53,983 nucleotides of DNA from the NCBI GenBank assembly GCA_964650245.1, contig CAZYQK010000002.1, forward strand, positions 1 through 53,983, read 5' to 3'. The stretch comes from WS-2 sp964650245 (lineage in GTDB: Bacteria > Eisenbacteria > RBG-16-71-46). This document shows positions 8,299 through 16,106 of this stretch, piece after piece. The notes under the pieces were generated by a model. That model made no database searches, was not told where the DNA came from, and was given only the letters and a program-made list of their open reading frames with translations. The translations under genes and the position numbers were made by a program. The first letter of the stretch is position 1, and every line of letters starts with the position of its first letter.

Positions 8299-8556
8299 AT
8301 GCGTTGCTCGGTCACGCTGCATCGGGATGGTGCGGGCGTCGTCGCGCGCTGCCACGAGGTCCCGGCCGTCGAAGGCCGCGGCGCCACGGCGGGCGAGGCG
8401 GTGGAGAAGCTCCGCGCGTCGCTGCTCTTCTGGCTCGAGGCCTGCCCGTGCGACACCACGACCGGGCCCGGTCTCGTGCTCGAGGTCACGCAGGACCTGA
8501 CGCGCGCGCTGAGCGGCGCGCCAACGCCGGCTGACGACGCTCCGCCGTCGCGATGA
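8299..8556 (+). CDS. HicB-like small protein without a HicA partner
   Basis: An 85-residue protein. Its N-terminal half (VTLHRDGAGVVARCHEVPAV, then GRGATAGEAVEKLRASLLFW) has the pattern of the HicB RNase-H-like antitoxin fold: a strand, a strand with the 'value-proper' loop, then a helix with GxTxxEAxxxLrxal. A DNA-binding HTH or RHH tail typical of full HicB is missing, and the C-terminus is short and disordered (SGAPTPADDAPPSR). No HicA toxin (about 60-80 residues with dsRBD fold) was found on either side. It may be an orphan HicB-like regulator. It starts 31 bases after the hydrolase stop and may be co-transcribed. Confidence 0.65.
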   Translation: MRCSVTLHRDGAGVVARCHEVPAVEGRGATAGEAVEKLRASLLFWLEACPCDTTTGPGLVLEVTQDLTRALSGAPTPADDAPPSR

Positions 8557-8850
8557 CCGGGGGAGGAGCCTGCATGGCAGCCAGCGCGGGGCCCGAGCAC
8601 GCGGCGGACTCCGGAACAGCTCGCCCACTCCCGCGGGCGCGGTGATGAACGGGAGCGTCAGCCTGATGCGAAGCGAATAGGGCCCACTTTGCCAGAAGCG
8701 GGGCATCCGCTCCTGCCCCAATCCCCGGTGACGCCCAGAGTGATCGGGTCTATGCCAGAGGAGATCATTCCGGCAGGGGGACGGGCCGAAGGTGGCAAAC
8801 TATTGGGAGCGCAGGTTCTGAGGAACGCAATCACGACGGGCACAACCTCG
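8557..8850. other. Non-coding stretch, no feature recognised
   Basis: About 290 bases between the HicB-like gene and the promoter of the SnoaL-like gene. The open frames here on both strands have no ribosome site and no family resemblance. I see no strong hairpin or repeat. Confidence 0.5.
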
Positions 8851-8879
8851 TTGATTCCGCGAGGTCACGGCGCTATGGT
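8851..8879 (+). promoter_or_regulatory. Candidate sigma-70 promoter for SnoaL-like gene
   Basis: TTGATT (8851-8856) and TATGGT (8874-8879) with a 17-base spacer. Predicted start near 8886, giving a leader of about 106 bases. Confidence 0.5.
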
Positions 8880-8991
8880 CGCGGTCCGACCTTCACCGGC
8901 CCGTGGACGAGCGTCGAATGCTGCGCTTCTCTCGGGCTGCCACTCACTCGGCGGAGAGTATGGCGATCGGGCTCTCCAGAAAGGACTCACC

Positions 8992-9435
8992 ATGAGCAGC
9001 CAGGACCTGACCGAAGTCGCGCGGGAGATCGTCACGGGGTACAGCACCGCCAATTGGACGGCGCTGAAGGGTCTGTTCACGCCCGCTGCGATCTACAACG
9101 AACTCGGAAGCCAGCGGCGAATTCAGGGGCCGGACGCGATCATCCAGACGCTGCAAGGGTGGAAGAAGTCGATGACGGATTCGCAGGGGAAGGTGACCAG
9201 CGCTTTCGCATCGGGCGACACGGTGGCGATGCAGATCACCTGGACAGGGACCCATGACGGCGCGTTCACCGGTCCCGGCGGGACCGTTCCCCCAACGGGG
9301 AAACGGCAAACCACGCCCGCGGCGATGATCGTCAAGTTCAGCGGCAACAAGGTCAGTGAGATCCACCACTACTTCGACATGGTCACGTTCCTCCAGCAGA
9401 TCGGAGCCATGCCGGCGATGGCGGCGCGGACCTGA
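8992..9435 (+). CDS. SnoaL-like / nuclear transport factor 2-fold protein
   Basis: A 147-residue protein with the alpha+beta cone fold of the SnoaL-like/ester-cyclase group: VAREIVTGYSTANWTALKGL, then YNELGSQRRIQGPDAIIQTL, two long strands (VAMQITWTGTHDGAF, and TTPAAMIVKFSGNKVSEIHH) and a closing helix. The His pair in EIHHYFD lies where catalytic or ligand residues are found in this fold, but the family is functionally diverse and no reaction can be assigned. The start at 8992 has AAAGGA seven bases upstream. It is a single-gene unit with its own promoter and is closed by a strong terminator. Confidence 0.82.
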   Translation: MSSQDLTEVAREIVTGYSTANWTALKGLFTPAAIYNELGSQRRIQGPDAIIQTLQGWKKSMTDSQGKVTSAFASGDTVAMQITWTGTHDGAFTGPGGTVPPTGKRQTTPAAMIVKFSGNKVSEIHHYFDMVTFLQQIGAMPAMAART

Positions 9436-9460
9436 GGCGCACGGACTCGAAGTGATTGGG

Positions 9461-9500
9461 CACCGCCCCGGCCGAGACGCCGGGGCGGTGTCTTCGTTTC
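9461..9500 (+). terminator. Rho-independent terminator after SnoaL-like gene
   Basis: A perfect 12-bp stem (CACCGCCCCGGC at 9461-9472 with its complement at 9479-9490), a 6-base loop, and a T-rich tail TCTTCGTTTC. It lies 25 bases after the stop codon. Confidence 0.85.
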
Positions 9501-9509
9501 GCCGACCCC

Positions 9510-9539
9510 GTGACCGCTTCGCGCCCCCCGTGCTAGCGT
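9510..9539 (+). promoter_or_regulatory. Candidate promoter for MFS exporter (near-leaderless)
   Basis: GTGACC (9510-9515), an 18-base spacer, and TAGCGT (9534-9539). Predicted +1 near 9546 leaves a leader of about three bases before the ATG at 9549, which has no ribosome site. Confidence 0.4.
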
Positions 9540-9548
9540 GCGGGCGCC

Positions 9549-10820
9549 ATGTTCGCCCCGGCCTTGCGCGAAGTCCTCGCCGTCCGCTTTCGCGCGCTCC
9601 GCCACCGCAACTTCCGCCTGTTCTGGGCCGGGCAGCTGGTCTCGCTGATCGGGACCTGGATGCAGAGCGTGGCCCAGCTCTGGCTCATGCACCGGCTCAC
9701 CTCGTCGCCGCTGATGCTGGGGCTGCTGGGCTTCTGCCAGTTCCTGCCGGTCACGCTGCTCTCGCTGTGGGCGGGGGTGGTCGCCGACCGGATGGACAAG
9801 CGCAGGCTCATCCTGGTCACGCAGACCTGCGCGCTGGCGCAGGCCGTGACCCTGGCCGCGGTGGTGACCACCGGCGTGGTCCAGCCCTGGATGGTGCTGG
9901 CGCTCGCGTTCGTGTTCGGCATGTTCAACGCGTTCGACCTGCCCGCGCGCCAGTCGTTCCTGGTCGAAATGGTGGGGAAGGAGGATCTCTCCAACGCGAT
10001 CGCGCTCAACTCCGCCGCCTTCAACACCGCGCGCGTCATCGGCCCCGCGATCGCCGGCGTGCTGGTCGCTACCATCGGCGAGGGCGGCTGCTTCTGGATC
10101 AACGCGCTCTCCTACATCGCGGTGCTCGCCGGGCTGCTGCGCATGACCCCGATGGCGCGCGCGGAGGTCACCCGCCGGGCCGCCGCCACGCTCGCCGAGG
10201 GCGTGCGCTATGCCTGGAGCGTGGGTTCCATCCGCAACCTGCTCCTGCTGCTCGGCGTGTGCGCCGGGTTCGGCTTCCAGTACATGGTGCTGCTCCCGGT
10301 CTACGCGCGCGACATCCTGCGCGCGGGCCCGCAGGCCTACGGGCTCATGGTGACGGCGTTCGGCCTGGGCTCGCTGCTCTCCGCGGTGGGAATGACGCGC
10401 AAGCTCGACCGCTGGGACCTGCGCCGCAACCTGCTGGTCGGGCTCACCGCCGGAGGCATCGGCATGGGAGGGTTCGCGTGGTCGCGGCTGCTGCCGCTCA
10501 GCTTCGGGATGGGCTTCCTCGCCGGCTTCGGGCTCATCCTCTACGTCGCCAGCACCAACACGCTGCTCCAGCTCACCACCGAGGACGGCTTTCGCGGCCG
10601 CATCATGAGCCTCTACACGCTGATGTTCGTGGGCACCGCCCCGTTCGGCGCGCTGATCGCGGGCGGCATCGCGCAGCGTTTCGGCGCCCCGCTCGCGACC
10701 AGCGTGTGCGCGCTGGTGCTGCTGGGAGGCGCGCTGTGGGTCGCGTACCGGCTGCGCACCCTGAGGGCGCGCGAAGCGGAGCAGGCGGTCGAAGCCGCGG
10801 TGCCGGAGCGCGTGGGGTAG
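9549..10820 (+). CDS. MFS transporter, EntS/DHA3-like exporter
   Basis: A 423-residue inner-membrane permease with about 12 hydrophobic segments. The N-terminal RFRALRHRNFRLFWAGQLVS and GTWMQSVAQLWLMHRLTSSP are characteristic of the MFS_3/EntS-type subfamily of small-molecule exporters. The loop 2-3 signature appears as GVVADRMDKRRLIL. Membership of this proton-driven export group is secure; the substrate (siderophore, drug or metabolite) is not indicated by neighbours. The gene is transcribed alone after a terminator and appears near-leaderless. Confidence 0.9.
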   Translation: MFAPALREVLAVRFRALRHRNFRLFWAGQLVSLIGTWMQSVAQLWLMHRLTSSPLMLGLLGFCQFLPVTLLSLWAGVVADRMDKRRLILVTQTCALAQAVTLAAVVTTGVVQPWMVLALAFVFGMFNAFDLPARQSFLVEMVGKEDLSNAIALNSAAFNTARVIGPAIAGVLVATIGEGGCFWINALSYIAVLAGLLRMTPMARAEVTRRAAATLAEGVRYAWSVGSIRNLLLLLGVCAGFGFQYMVLLPVYARDILRAGPQAYGLMVTAFGLGSLLSAVGMTRKLDRWDLRRNLLVGLTAGGIGMGGFAWSRLLPLSFGMGFLAGFGLILYVASTNTLLQLTTEDGFRGRIMSLYTLMFVGTAPFGALIAGGIAQRFGAPLATSVCALVLLGGALWVAYRLRTLRAREAEQAVEAAVPERVG

Positions 10821-10842
10821 GCGCGGCGGCTCCGGGACGCTG

Positions 10843-10851
10843 TGCTATGGT
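10843..10851 (+). promoter_or_regulatory. Extended -10 promoter, leaderless FHA-phosphatase mRNA
   Basis: TGC followed by TATGGT (10846-10851) forms an extended -10. Counting six bases on, +1 falls exactly on the A of the ATG at 10858. No -35 match and no ribosome site. Confidence 0.45.
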
Positions 10852-10857
10852 GCGGCG

Positions 10858-12486
10858 ATGATTCTTTTCCTCGCGGGCACCATCGGCGAAAAGCTCCAGG
10901 CCTGGGCGCTGGATCAGCCCGAGCTCGCCATCGGCCGCTCCTCGCGCAACGCCATCCACATCGCCGACGGCACGGTCTCCAAGGAGCACGCCGAGATCGT
11001 GCGGCGCGGCGATCGCTTCTTCATTCGCGACCTGGGCAGCCGCAACGGCACGCGCGTGAACGGCGCCGAGGCCCGCGAGCCCATCGCGATCGGCGCGGGC
11101 GACCGCGTCGAGATCGGCCACGTCCTGCTCAAGGTGACCGACGGGCCGCCGCAGGCCGAGGTGCCGCTCAGCGACGCGACGATCATCGGCTCGTCGAAGA
11201 AGATCCGGGTCGAGCAGGTGCTGGAGCGGCGCATGCGCTCCCCAGAGAGCTCTGCGCAGGTGATCCACCTGCTCGCGGACGCCGGCAAGCTGCTGGTGCT
11301 GCCGCGACCGCTCAAGGAAACCTGCGACGAGCTGCTCCAGTTCGTGGAGAGGGCGGTGCCCGCCTCCCGTTACGTGCTGATGCTGCGGCAGGACGCGGCG
11401 AGCGAGCCGGTCCAGATGGCGGCGCGCCTGCGGGGCGGCCGCGCCAGCCAGCCGCTCGCGCTCTCCCGCTCCATCATGCGCACCGTGATGGACGAGAACT
11501 CCTCGGTCCTCACCTCGGACGCCGCGCTCGATCCGCGCTTCCAGGGTCAGCACAGCATCGTCGCGCAATCGGTCCATTCCGCGATGGCGGTGCCGCTGTT
11601 CGACAACGAGCGCGTCCTCGGCGTGCTCTACGTGGACAGCCAGGACTTCACCGTGACGTTTACCGAGGATCAGCTCGAGCTGCTCACGCTGCTCGCCAAC
11701 ATGGCGGCGATCAAGATCACGAACGCGCGCCTGCTCGAGGCCGAGCAGGCGCAGGCGCGACTCGCGCAGGAGCTGGCGAGCGCAGTGCGGATCCAGCGCA
11801 CGATTCTGCCCGCGGAGCCGCCGCGCGTTCCGGGCTACTGCTTCGAAGCCCTGCTGCAGACCTGCCACGAGGTGGGCGGCGACCTCTACGACTTCTACCA
11901 GCGCGCGGACGGCACGCTGCTGTTCCTGGTCGGCGACGTGACCGGGAAGGGCATGGGCGCGGCGCTGCTGATGTCATCGTTCCTGGCCTCGGCGCGCGTG
12001 CTCTACGACGCCTGCGACGACGTCGCAGACCTCGCCACGCGCCTCGGGTCAATCATGTTCCGAACCACCGACCCGATGCACTTCGTGACCGGCGTGGTCG
12101 GCGCACTCGATCCGCCGACCGGCCGGCTGCGCTACGTCAACGCCGGGCATCCCTCCATGGCGTTGGTGGCGGGGGGCGAGCTCCAGAAGCTCGAGAGCAC
12201 GGGAATTCCGTTCGGGGTCCTGCCGGCTTTTCCCTATGCCGCGAGCGAGGTCGAGTTGCGGCCGGGGGCGCTGCTCGCGATCGTGAGCGACGGCATCCCG
12301 GAGGCGGACCGCGGCGGCGAGATGTTCGAGGAGCAGCGCCTGTACGACGCCCTGCTCGAGGACGGCGCGGGCGCGCCGCTCGAAGCGCTGCGCGATCGCA
12401 TCATGGCGCGGGTGGACGAGTTCCTGGCGGACGCGCCGCGCAGCGACGACATCACGCTGCTGCTCCTCCGGCGCGAGGGCGCGTAG
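10858..12486 (+). CDS. FHA-GAF-SpoIIE (PP2C-type) signalling phosphatase
   Basis: A 542-residue cytoplasmic three-domain regulator. The FHA domain (about 5-95) binds phosphothreonine and shows GRSSRN (26-31), SKEH (41-44) and SRNG (61-64). A GAF domain (about 150-295) includes SRSIMRTVMDENSSVLTSDA and VPLFDNERVLGVLYVDSQ. After a short coiled linker (LEAEQAQARLAQELASAVRI), the SpoIIE/RsbU phosphatase domain has metal-binding GGDLYDF (about 340), GDVTGKGMGAALL (about 359) and SDGIPEA (about 477). The family dephosphorylates anti-anti-sigma or similar Ser/Thr-phosphoproteins. Two Ser/Thr kinases and another FHA protein lie within 11 kb, so a shared phospho-signalling network is plausible but unproven. 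Confidence 0.93.
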   Translation: MILFLAGTIGEKLQAWALDQPELAIGRSSRNAIHIADGTVSKEHAEIVRRGDRFFIRDLGSRNGTRVNGAEAREPIAIGAGDRVEIGHVLLKVTDGPPQAEVPLSDATIIGSSKKIRVEQVLERRMRSPESSAQVIHLLADAGKLLVLPRPLKETCDELLQFVERAVPASRYVLMLRQDAASEPVQMAARLRGGRASQPLALSRSIMRTVMDENSSVLTSDAALDPRFQGQHSIVAQSVHSAMAVPLFDNERVLGVLYVDSQDFTVTFTEDQLELLTLLANMAAIKITNARLLEAEQAQARLAQELASAVRIQRTILPAEPPRVPGYCFEALLQTCHEVGGDLYDFYQRADGTLLFLVGDVTGKGMGAALLMSSFLASARVLYDACDDVADLATRLGSIMFRTTDPMHFVTGVVGALDPPTGRLRYVNAGHPSMALVAGGELQKLESTGIPFGVLPAFPYAASEVELRPGALLAIVSDGIPEADRGGEMFEEQRLYDALLEDGAGAPLEALRDRIMARVDEFLADAPRSDDITLLLLRREGA

Positions 12487-12499
12487 AAGGCGCGTCGGG

Positions 12500-12916
12500 A
12501 TGGAGCGCGTCACGGGCATCGGCGGCGTCTTCTTCAAGGCGCGGGATCCCGCGCAGCTCCGGGCCTGGTACCGCGACCAGCTCGGCATCGCCGCGATGGA
12601 GGAGTGGGGCGTGGCGTTCCACTGGCGCGAGCTCGACCGCCCCGAGCGCGCCGGATACACGGTGTGGTCGCCGTTCGCGCAGGACACGCGCTACTTCGAG
12701 CCGAGTGCGGCACCGTTCATGATCAACCTGCGGGTGGCAAACCTGGACCGGATGCTCGCCCAGCTCCGCGCCGCCGGCGAACAGGTGGACGAAAAGGTCG
12801 AGGCCTCCGAGTTCGGGCGCTTCGGCTGGTTCATGGACCCGGAAGGGAACAAGGTCGAGCTCTGGGAGCCGCCGGATGCCGCGGCGGGCGCGGCGGTGGG
12901 CGGCGAAGAGAAGTGA
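12500..12916 (+). CDS. VOC (glyoxalase/bleomycin-resistance fold) protein
   Basis: A 138-residue vicinal-oxygen-chelate protein. The betaalphabetabetabeta modules appear as GVFFKARDPAQLRAWYRDQL in the first half and INLRVANLDRMLAQLRAAGE ending FMDPEGNKVELWEP in the second. The final Glu of KVELWEP is the usual metal ligand. Reaction is unknown; these small VOC proteins include lyases, dioxygenase-like and binding proteins. It starts 14 bases after the phosphatase stop and is probably in the same transcript. A 6-bp hairpin (GATCTC/GAGATC) overlaps its end. Confidence 0.87.
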   Translation: MERVTGIGGVFFKARDPAQLRAWYRDQLGIAAMEEWGVAFHWRELDRPERAGYTVWSPFAQDTRYFEPSAAPFMINLRVANLDRMLAQLRAAGEQVDEKVEASEFGRFGWFMDPEGNKVELWEPPDAAAGAAVGGEEK

Positions 12917-12943
12917 TCTCCGCCGAGATCCAGTGCCCCACGC

Positions 12944-14698
12944 TCAGGGTTTGGCTAGCCGCTCCAGCATGATGCGTGCCGAGCGCGATCCGGGATCGAT
13001 CACGAGCGCCTTGCGGTAGAGCGCGATCGCCTGCTCGCGCTCGCCCAGCTCGAGATGGGCTTCGGCCAGGCTGTCCCATACATTCGCCGACCGCGGGTAC
13101 GCCTCGGCATTGATCCGCAGCACCGCGAGCGCGGCCTCCTTCCGGCCGTCGCGCAGCAGCGCGTAGCCGGTCTCGTTGACCTCGCCCTCGGTGGTGTGTC
13201 CCCACCGGTCTGGATGGCGCCGCTTGTATTCGCGATAGGCAGCCGAGGCGGCCGCGTAGCCGCCCGCCAGCACCCGCTCGCGCAGCCGCTGGGCTAGCGT
13301 CGGCTGGCCCAGGTAGTCGAAAATCGCCTCCAGCGCCGGGTCGCGGTTCGCGCGGTAGTGCGTGCTGGTCATGGACGCTGCCAGATGAGGCGCGATCCAC
13401 GGCCGGTCGTCCCACGGCAGCCGCGCCTGCCACGCCCACTGCGAGACCCGGAGCAGCGCGCCACAGTGCGGAAGCATCACCGACCTCGCGTCGCCATAAT
13501 GGTTGGGTGGCGCGCCGGTTGGCTCGCCGACGAACAGCGTGTGGGTGTGGTCCTCGAGGAAGTTGGCGCAGTTCATCGCCGCCGAAAAGGTGCCGCGCCC
13601 GATGATGGTGAACAGGTGGCCGGGGCGGTTGACCGAGCTGTCGCGCTTGACGAGCCCGTGGATCAGCGGCTTGAGGATCAGGTTGTTGCCGCCGGAATTG
13701 TGGCGGATATCCAGCACCAGGTTCTCGACTCGCGCGCTGTCGACGAATGCGAACATGCGCTCGCAGAAACGGGAGAAGGTCTCAACGCCGTCCTCGAACT
13801 GGACCCGACGGAATTGGACGTAGAGCAGCTTCTTCTCCGGCAGGTACTCCATCCAGTAGGCCTTTTGCGGAACCCGCAGGTGGAGCGGCACCGGCGCCCG
13901 GGCACCGTCCCGCATGGTGCGGAAGCTCGCGACCGGAACACCCTCGCCGTCGAAGTACCAGTCCGGCGGACCCGCCGGCATGGGCGACGTCGCGGCCTCG
14001 AAGCGCTCGCGGCCGTGTGCGGTCTCGACGTCGAAGCGGATGCGCTCGGTGGTCTCGGAGATGCCGAGAACCTGGAGCGCGCGAGGCAGCATGAGGAAGA
14101 GCGGCGCGCGATTGAGCAGGGTGAACTCGTTGTCGGCGCTGGTGAGCGTGCCTGCACGGTTGAGCGCCTCCCGTGCGGGAAGCGCGCCGATGCGGACCAC
14201 CTTCGCGCCCACAAATGGCGCGTAGCGTTCGTCCGCCGACTGGATGAAGAGCCCGTCCTCGAACGCATAAAGCCGCACTGGGACCATGCGATCGAAACCG
14301 AGCGCCGGAAGCGTCGCGTAGAGCCCGGTGTGTCCATCACCGATCATCGCGACCAGCTGCATGAGCGCGACCGCGTTCTCGGGATCGGTGAGCCCGGGAA
14401 TGCGCGCATCGAGGCTCGACGCCGCAGAGTCGAAGCGCGCTTCGGGAATCTTGAAGAAAGGTTTCGGGTGAATGGAGCGAAGGCTCCGCACCGTGAACCT
14501 CAAGTCCTCGCGCCAGCGCGCGACGCGCGCGGTGTCGGAGGTGGTCGCGGCGACGGCGGTGGAGGTCAGCGAGAGCGCCAGCGCGGCGCACACGAACGGG
14601 ATTTTGGAAGGGATCAGGTGTCCTCCACGAGGCAGGCGGGATCGCGCCCGCCGACGGGCCGCAGTGTGCCCCGGCGACAGGCCCAGGCTGAAGCACAT
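12944..14698 (-). CDS. Exported S41-family protease-like protein with C-terminal TPR
   Basis: Up to 584 residues. A hydrophobic signal (FVCAALALSLTSTAVAA) is followed by a helical region and the tail-specific-protease (S41) fold: LVLDIRHNSGGNNL, then GRGTFSAAMNCANFL with the expected nucleophile Ser near residue 370, and LFVGEPTGAPPNHYGD. About 60 C-terminal residues form TPR helices (SANVWDSLAEAHLELGEREQ and following). The annotated ATG at 14698 gives an odd Arg-rich head; a CTG at 14617 preceded by GGAGGA would begin MIPSKIPFVCAALALSLTST, a normal signal peptide, and may be the real start. It is probably a periplasmic peptidase; the catalytic Lys was not located with certainty. Confidence 0.85.
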   Translation of the reverse strand: MCFSLGLSPGHTAARRRARSRLPRGGHLIPSKIPFVCAALALSLTSTAVAATTSDTARVARWREDLRFTVRSLRSIHPKPFFKIPEARFDSAASSLDARIPGLTDPENAVALMQLVAMIGDGHTGLYATLPALGFDRMVPVRLYAFEDGLFIQSADERYAPFVGAKVVRIGALPAREALNRAGTLTSADNEFTLLNRAPLFLMLPRALQVLGISETTERIRFDVETAHGRERFEAATSPMPAGPPDWYFDGEGVPVASFRTMRDGARAPVPLHLRVPQKAYWMEYLPEKKLLYVQFRRVQFEDGVETFSRFCERMFAFVDSARVENLVLDIRHNSGGNNLILKPLIHGLVKRDSSVNRPGHLFTIIGRGTFSAAMNCANFLEDHTHTLFVGEPTGAPPNHYGDARSVMLPHCGALLRVSQWAWQARLPWDDRPWIAPHLAASMTSTHYRANRDPALEAIFDYLGQPTLAQRLRERVLAGGYAAASAAYREYKRRHPDRWGHTTEGEVNETGYALLRDGRKEAALAVLRINAEAYPRSANVWDSLAEAHLELGEREQAIALYRKALVIDPGSRSARIMLERLAKP

Positions 14699-14849
14699 CC
14701 GGCGTGACGCGGCGGATAGCGGGACGAGCGCGGCCCGAGTCGCGGGCCGACTCGCGTACGGGGCCTGCTCGAGCAGCCGGTGAGCGCAGCGCCCGGGGCC
14801 GGCACGAGATTGAGGATGCCGTGGCGTCGTGAAACCCCCATCGACCTGG

Positions 14850-14855
14850 TATAAA
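14850..14855 (+). promoter_or_regulatory. -10 box (TATAAA) upstream of alcohol dehydrogenase
   Basis: TATAAA at 14850-14855 stands out in GC-rich sequence. Only a weak -35 (TCGTGA) lies 17 bases upstream. Predicted +1 is near 14862. Confidence 0.45.
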
Positions 14856-14880
14856 GTAGGCCGCTCATGACTCGGATTTC

Positions 14881-15954
14881 ATGGCGTGGTCTGGAACTCG
14901 TCTTTCCGTGAAGGCGCTTACCTTCCAGGGCGTGGGCGGGATTCGAGTGGACGAGGTGCCCGATCCCGTCATCGCGCACGAGCGCGACGCCATCGTCGAA
15001 GTCGAGCTGGCGGCGATCTGCGGTTCGGACCTGCACGTCTACCACGGGCGCGAGACCGGCCTCGACCCCGGGACCGTGATGGGCCACGAGTGCGTCGGGC
15101 GGGTGGTCACGACCGGTGCCGGAGTCGAGGCCCTGAAGGTGGGAGACCGCGTCGCGTGCCCGTTCACCACGAGCTGCGGCGGCTGCTTCTACTGCACGAG
15201 CGGTCTCAGCGCCCGCTGCACCACGGGCCAGCTGTTCGGCTGGGTGCGAAACGGCATGGGGCTTCAGGGCGCGCAGGCGCAGCTCGTGCGCGTGCCGCTC
15301 GCGGACACCACGCTCCTCAAGCTGCCGGACGATCTGCCTGCCGCGGAGGCGCTCCTGCTGTGCGACGTGCTCCCGACCGGCTACCACTGCGCTCGAATGG
15401 GGGAAGTTTCGGCGGAGCGCGCGACCGTCGTGATCGGCTGCGGGCCGGTCGGGCTCATGGCGATCGCAGCCGCGCGCGAGCTGGGCGCCGAGCGGCTCTT
15501 CGTGGTGGATACGATCGAGGAACGGCTGGTACTCGGGGCGGGATTCGGCGCGACGGCGATCGACGCGCGGCGCGAGGACGCGCGCGGCGTGGTCCGCGCG
15601 GCCACCGGCGGGCGCGGCGCCGACGCGGTGCTCGAAGCGGTGGGGAGCCTGGACGCCGCGCGCCTCGCCTTCGAGCTGGTGCGGCCCGGCGGGACCATCG
15701 CGGTGGTGGGCGTGCATCACGAGGCGGGCTTCCCGTTCTCGCCGCCCGAGGCCTACGACATGAACCTGACCTGGCGGATCGGCCGCTGCCCGGCGCGCAG
15801 CCTGATGGACGAGCTGGTCCCGCTGGTGCGACGGCGAGGCCGGGAGCTGGCGCGCATCTTCACGCACCGGCTCCCGCTCGCGGAGGGAGTTCGCGCCTAC
15901 GAGATCTTCGACGGGAAGCTGGACGGATGCATCAAGGTGGCGCTCGTGGCGTGA
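14881..15954 (+). CDS. Zinc-dependent medium-chain alcohol dehydrogenase
   Basis: A 357-residue NAD(P)-dependent MDR oxidoreductase. Catalytic zinc ligands are Cys47 (AAICGSDLHVYHG) and His69-Glu70 (GHECVGRV). The four structural-zinc cysteines are Cys99, 102, 105 and 113 in SCGGCFYCTSGLSARC. The Rossmann motif GCGPVG is at 186-191. The layout resembles sorbitol/threonine/formaldehyde dehydrogenase-type enzymes; the exact alcohol is unknown. A GTG at 14908 would give MKALTFQGVG, the commonest way such proteins begin, and may be the true start. A monocistronic unit with its own -10 box, followed by a long hairpin. Confidence 0.92.
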   Translation: MAWSGTRLSVKALTFQGVGGIRVDEVPDPVIAHERDAIVEVELAAICGSDLHVYHGRETGLDPGTVMGHECVGRVVTTGAGVEALKVGDRVACPFTTSCGGCFYCTSGLSARCTTGQLFGWVRNGMGLQGAQAQLVRVPLADTTLLKLPDDLPAAEALLLCDVLPTGYHCARMGEVSAERATVVIGCGPVGLMAIAAARELGAERLFVVDTIEERLVLGAGFGATAIDARREDARGVVRAATGGRGADAVLEAVGSLDAARLAFELVRPGGTIAVVGVHHEAGFPFSPPEAYDMNLTWRIGRCPARSLMDELVPLVRRRGRELARIFTHRLPLAEGVRAYEIFDGKLDGCIKVALVA

Positions 15955-16031
15955 GCACGGCTCACAGGCCGATGCGCTCGAGCAGCCCGGCTCCGATCGA
16001 AGCGCTCGAGCCGCGGGCCCGCCTTGAGGTA

Positions 16032-16072
16032 AACGCCCCACGCCGCGCCATTCGGGCGCGACATGGGGCGTT
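16032..16072. terminator. Long hairpin between alcohol dehydrogenase and kinase
   Basis: AACGCCCCA (16032-16040) pairs perfectly with 16064-16072, and an inner GCGCC/GGGCGC arm extends the stem. It lies 77 bases after the dehydrogenase stop. There is no T-tract, so it may act as a factor-dependent or bidirectional terminator. Confidence 0.45.
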
Positions 16073-16094
16073 CCCAAGAACGCACACCCTGCGA

Positions 16095-16100
16095 TACATT
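16095..16100 (+). promoter_or_regulatory. -10 box for leaderless kinase mRNA
   Basis: TACATT ends seven bases before the ATG at 16107, putting +1 on the start codon. No ribosome site. Confidence 0.4.
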
Positions 16101-16106
16101 CCGCGA

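Noticed and set aside
8658..8843. 61-codon minus-strand open frame
   Set aside because: No ribosome site, no motif, and it overlaps nothing conserved; probably chance.
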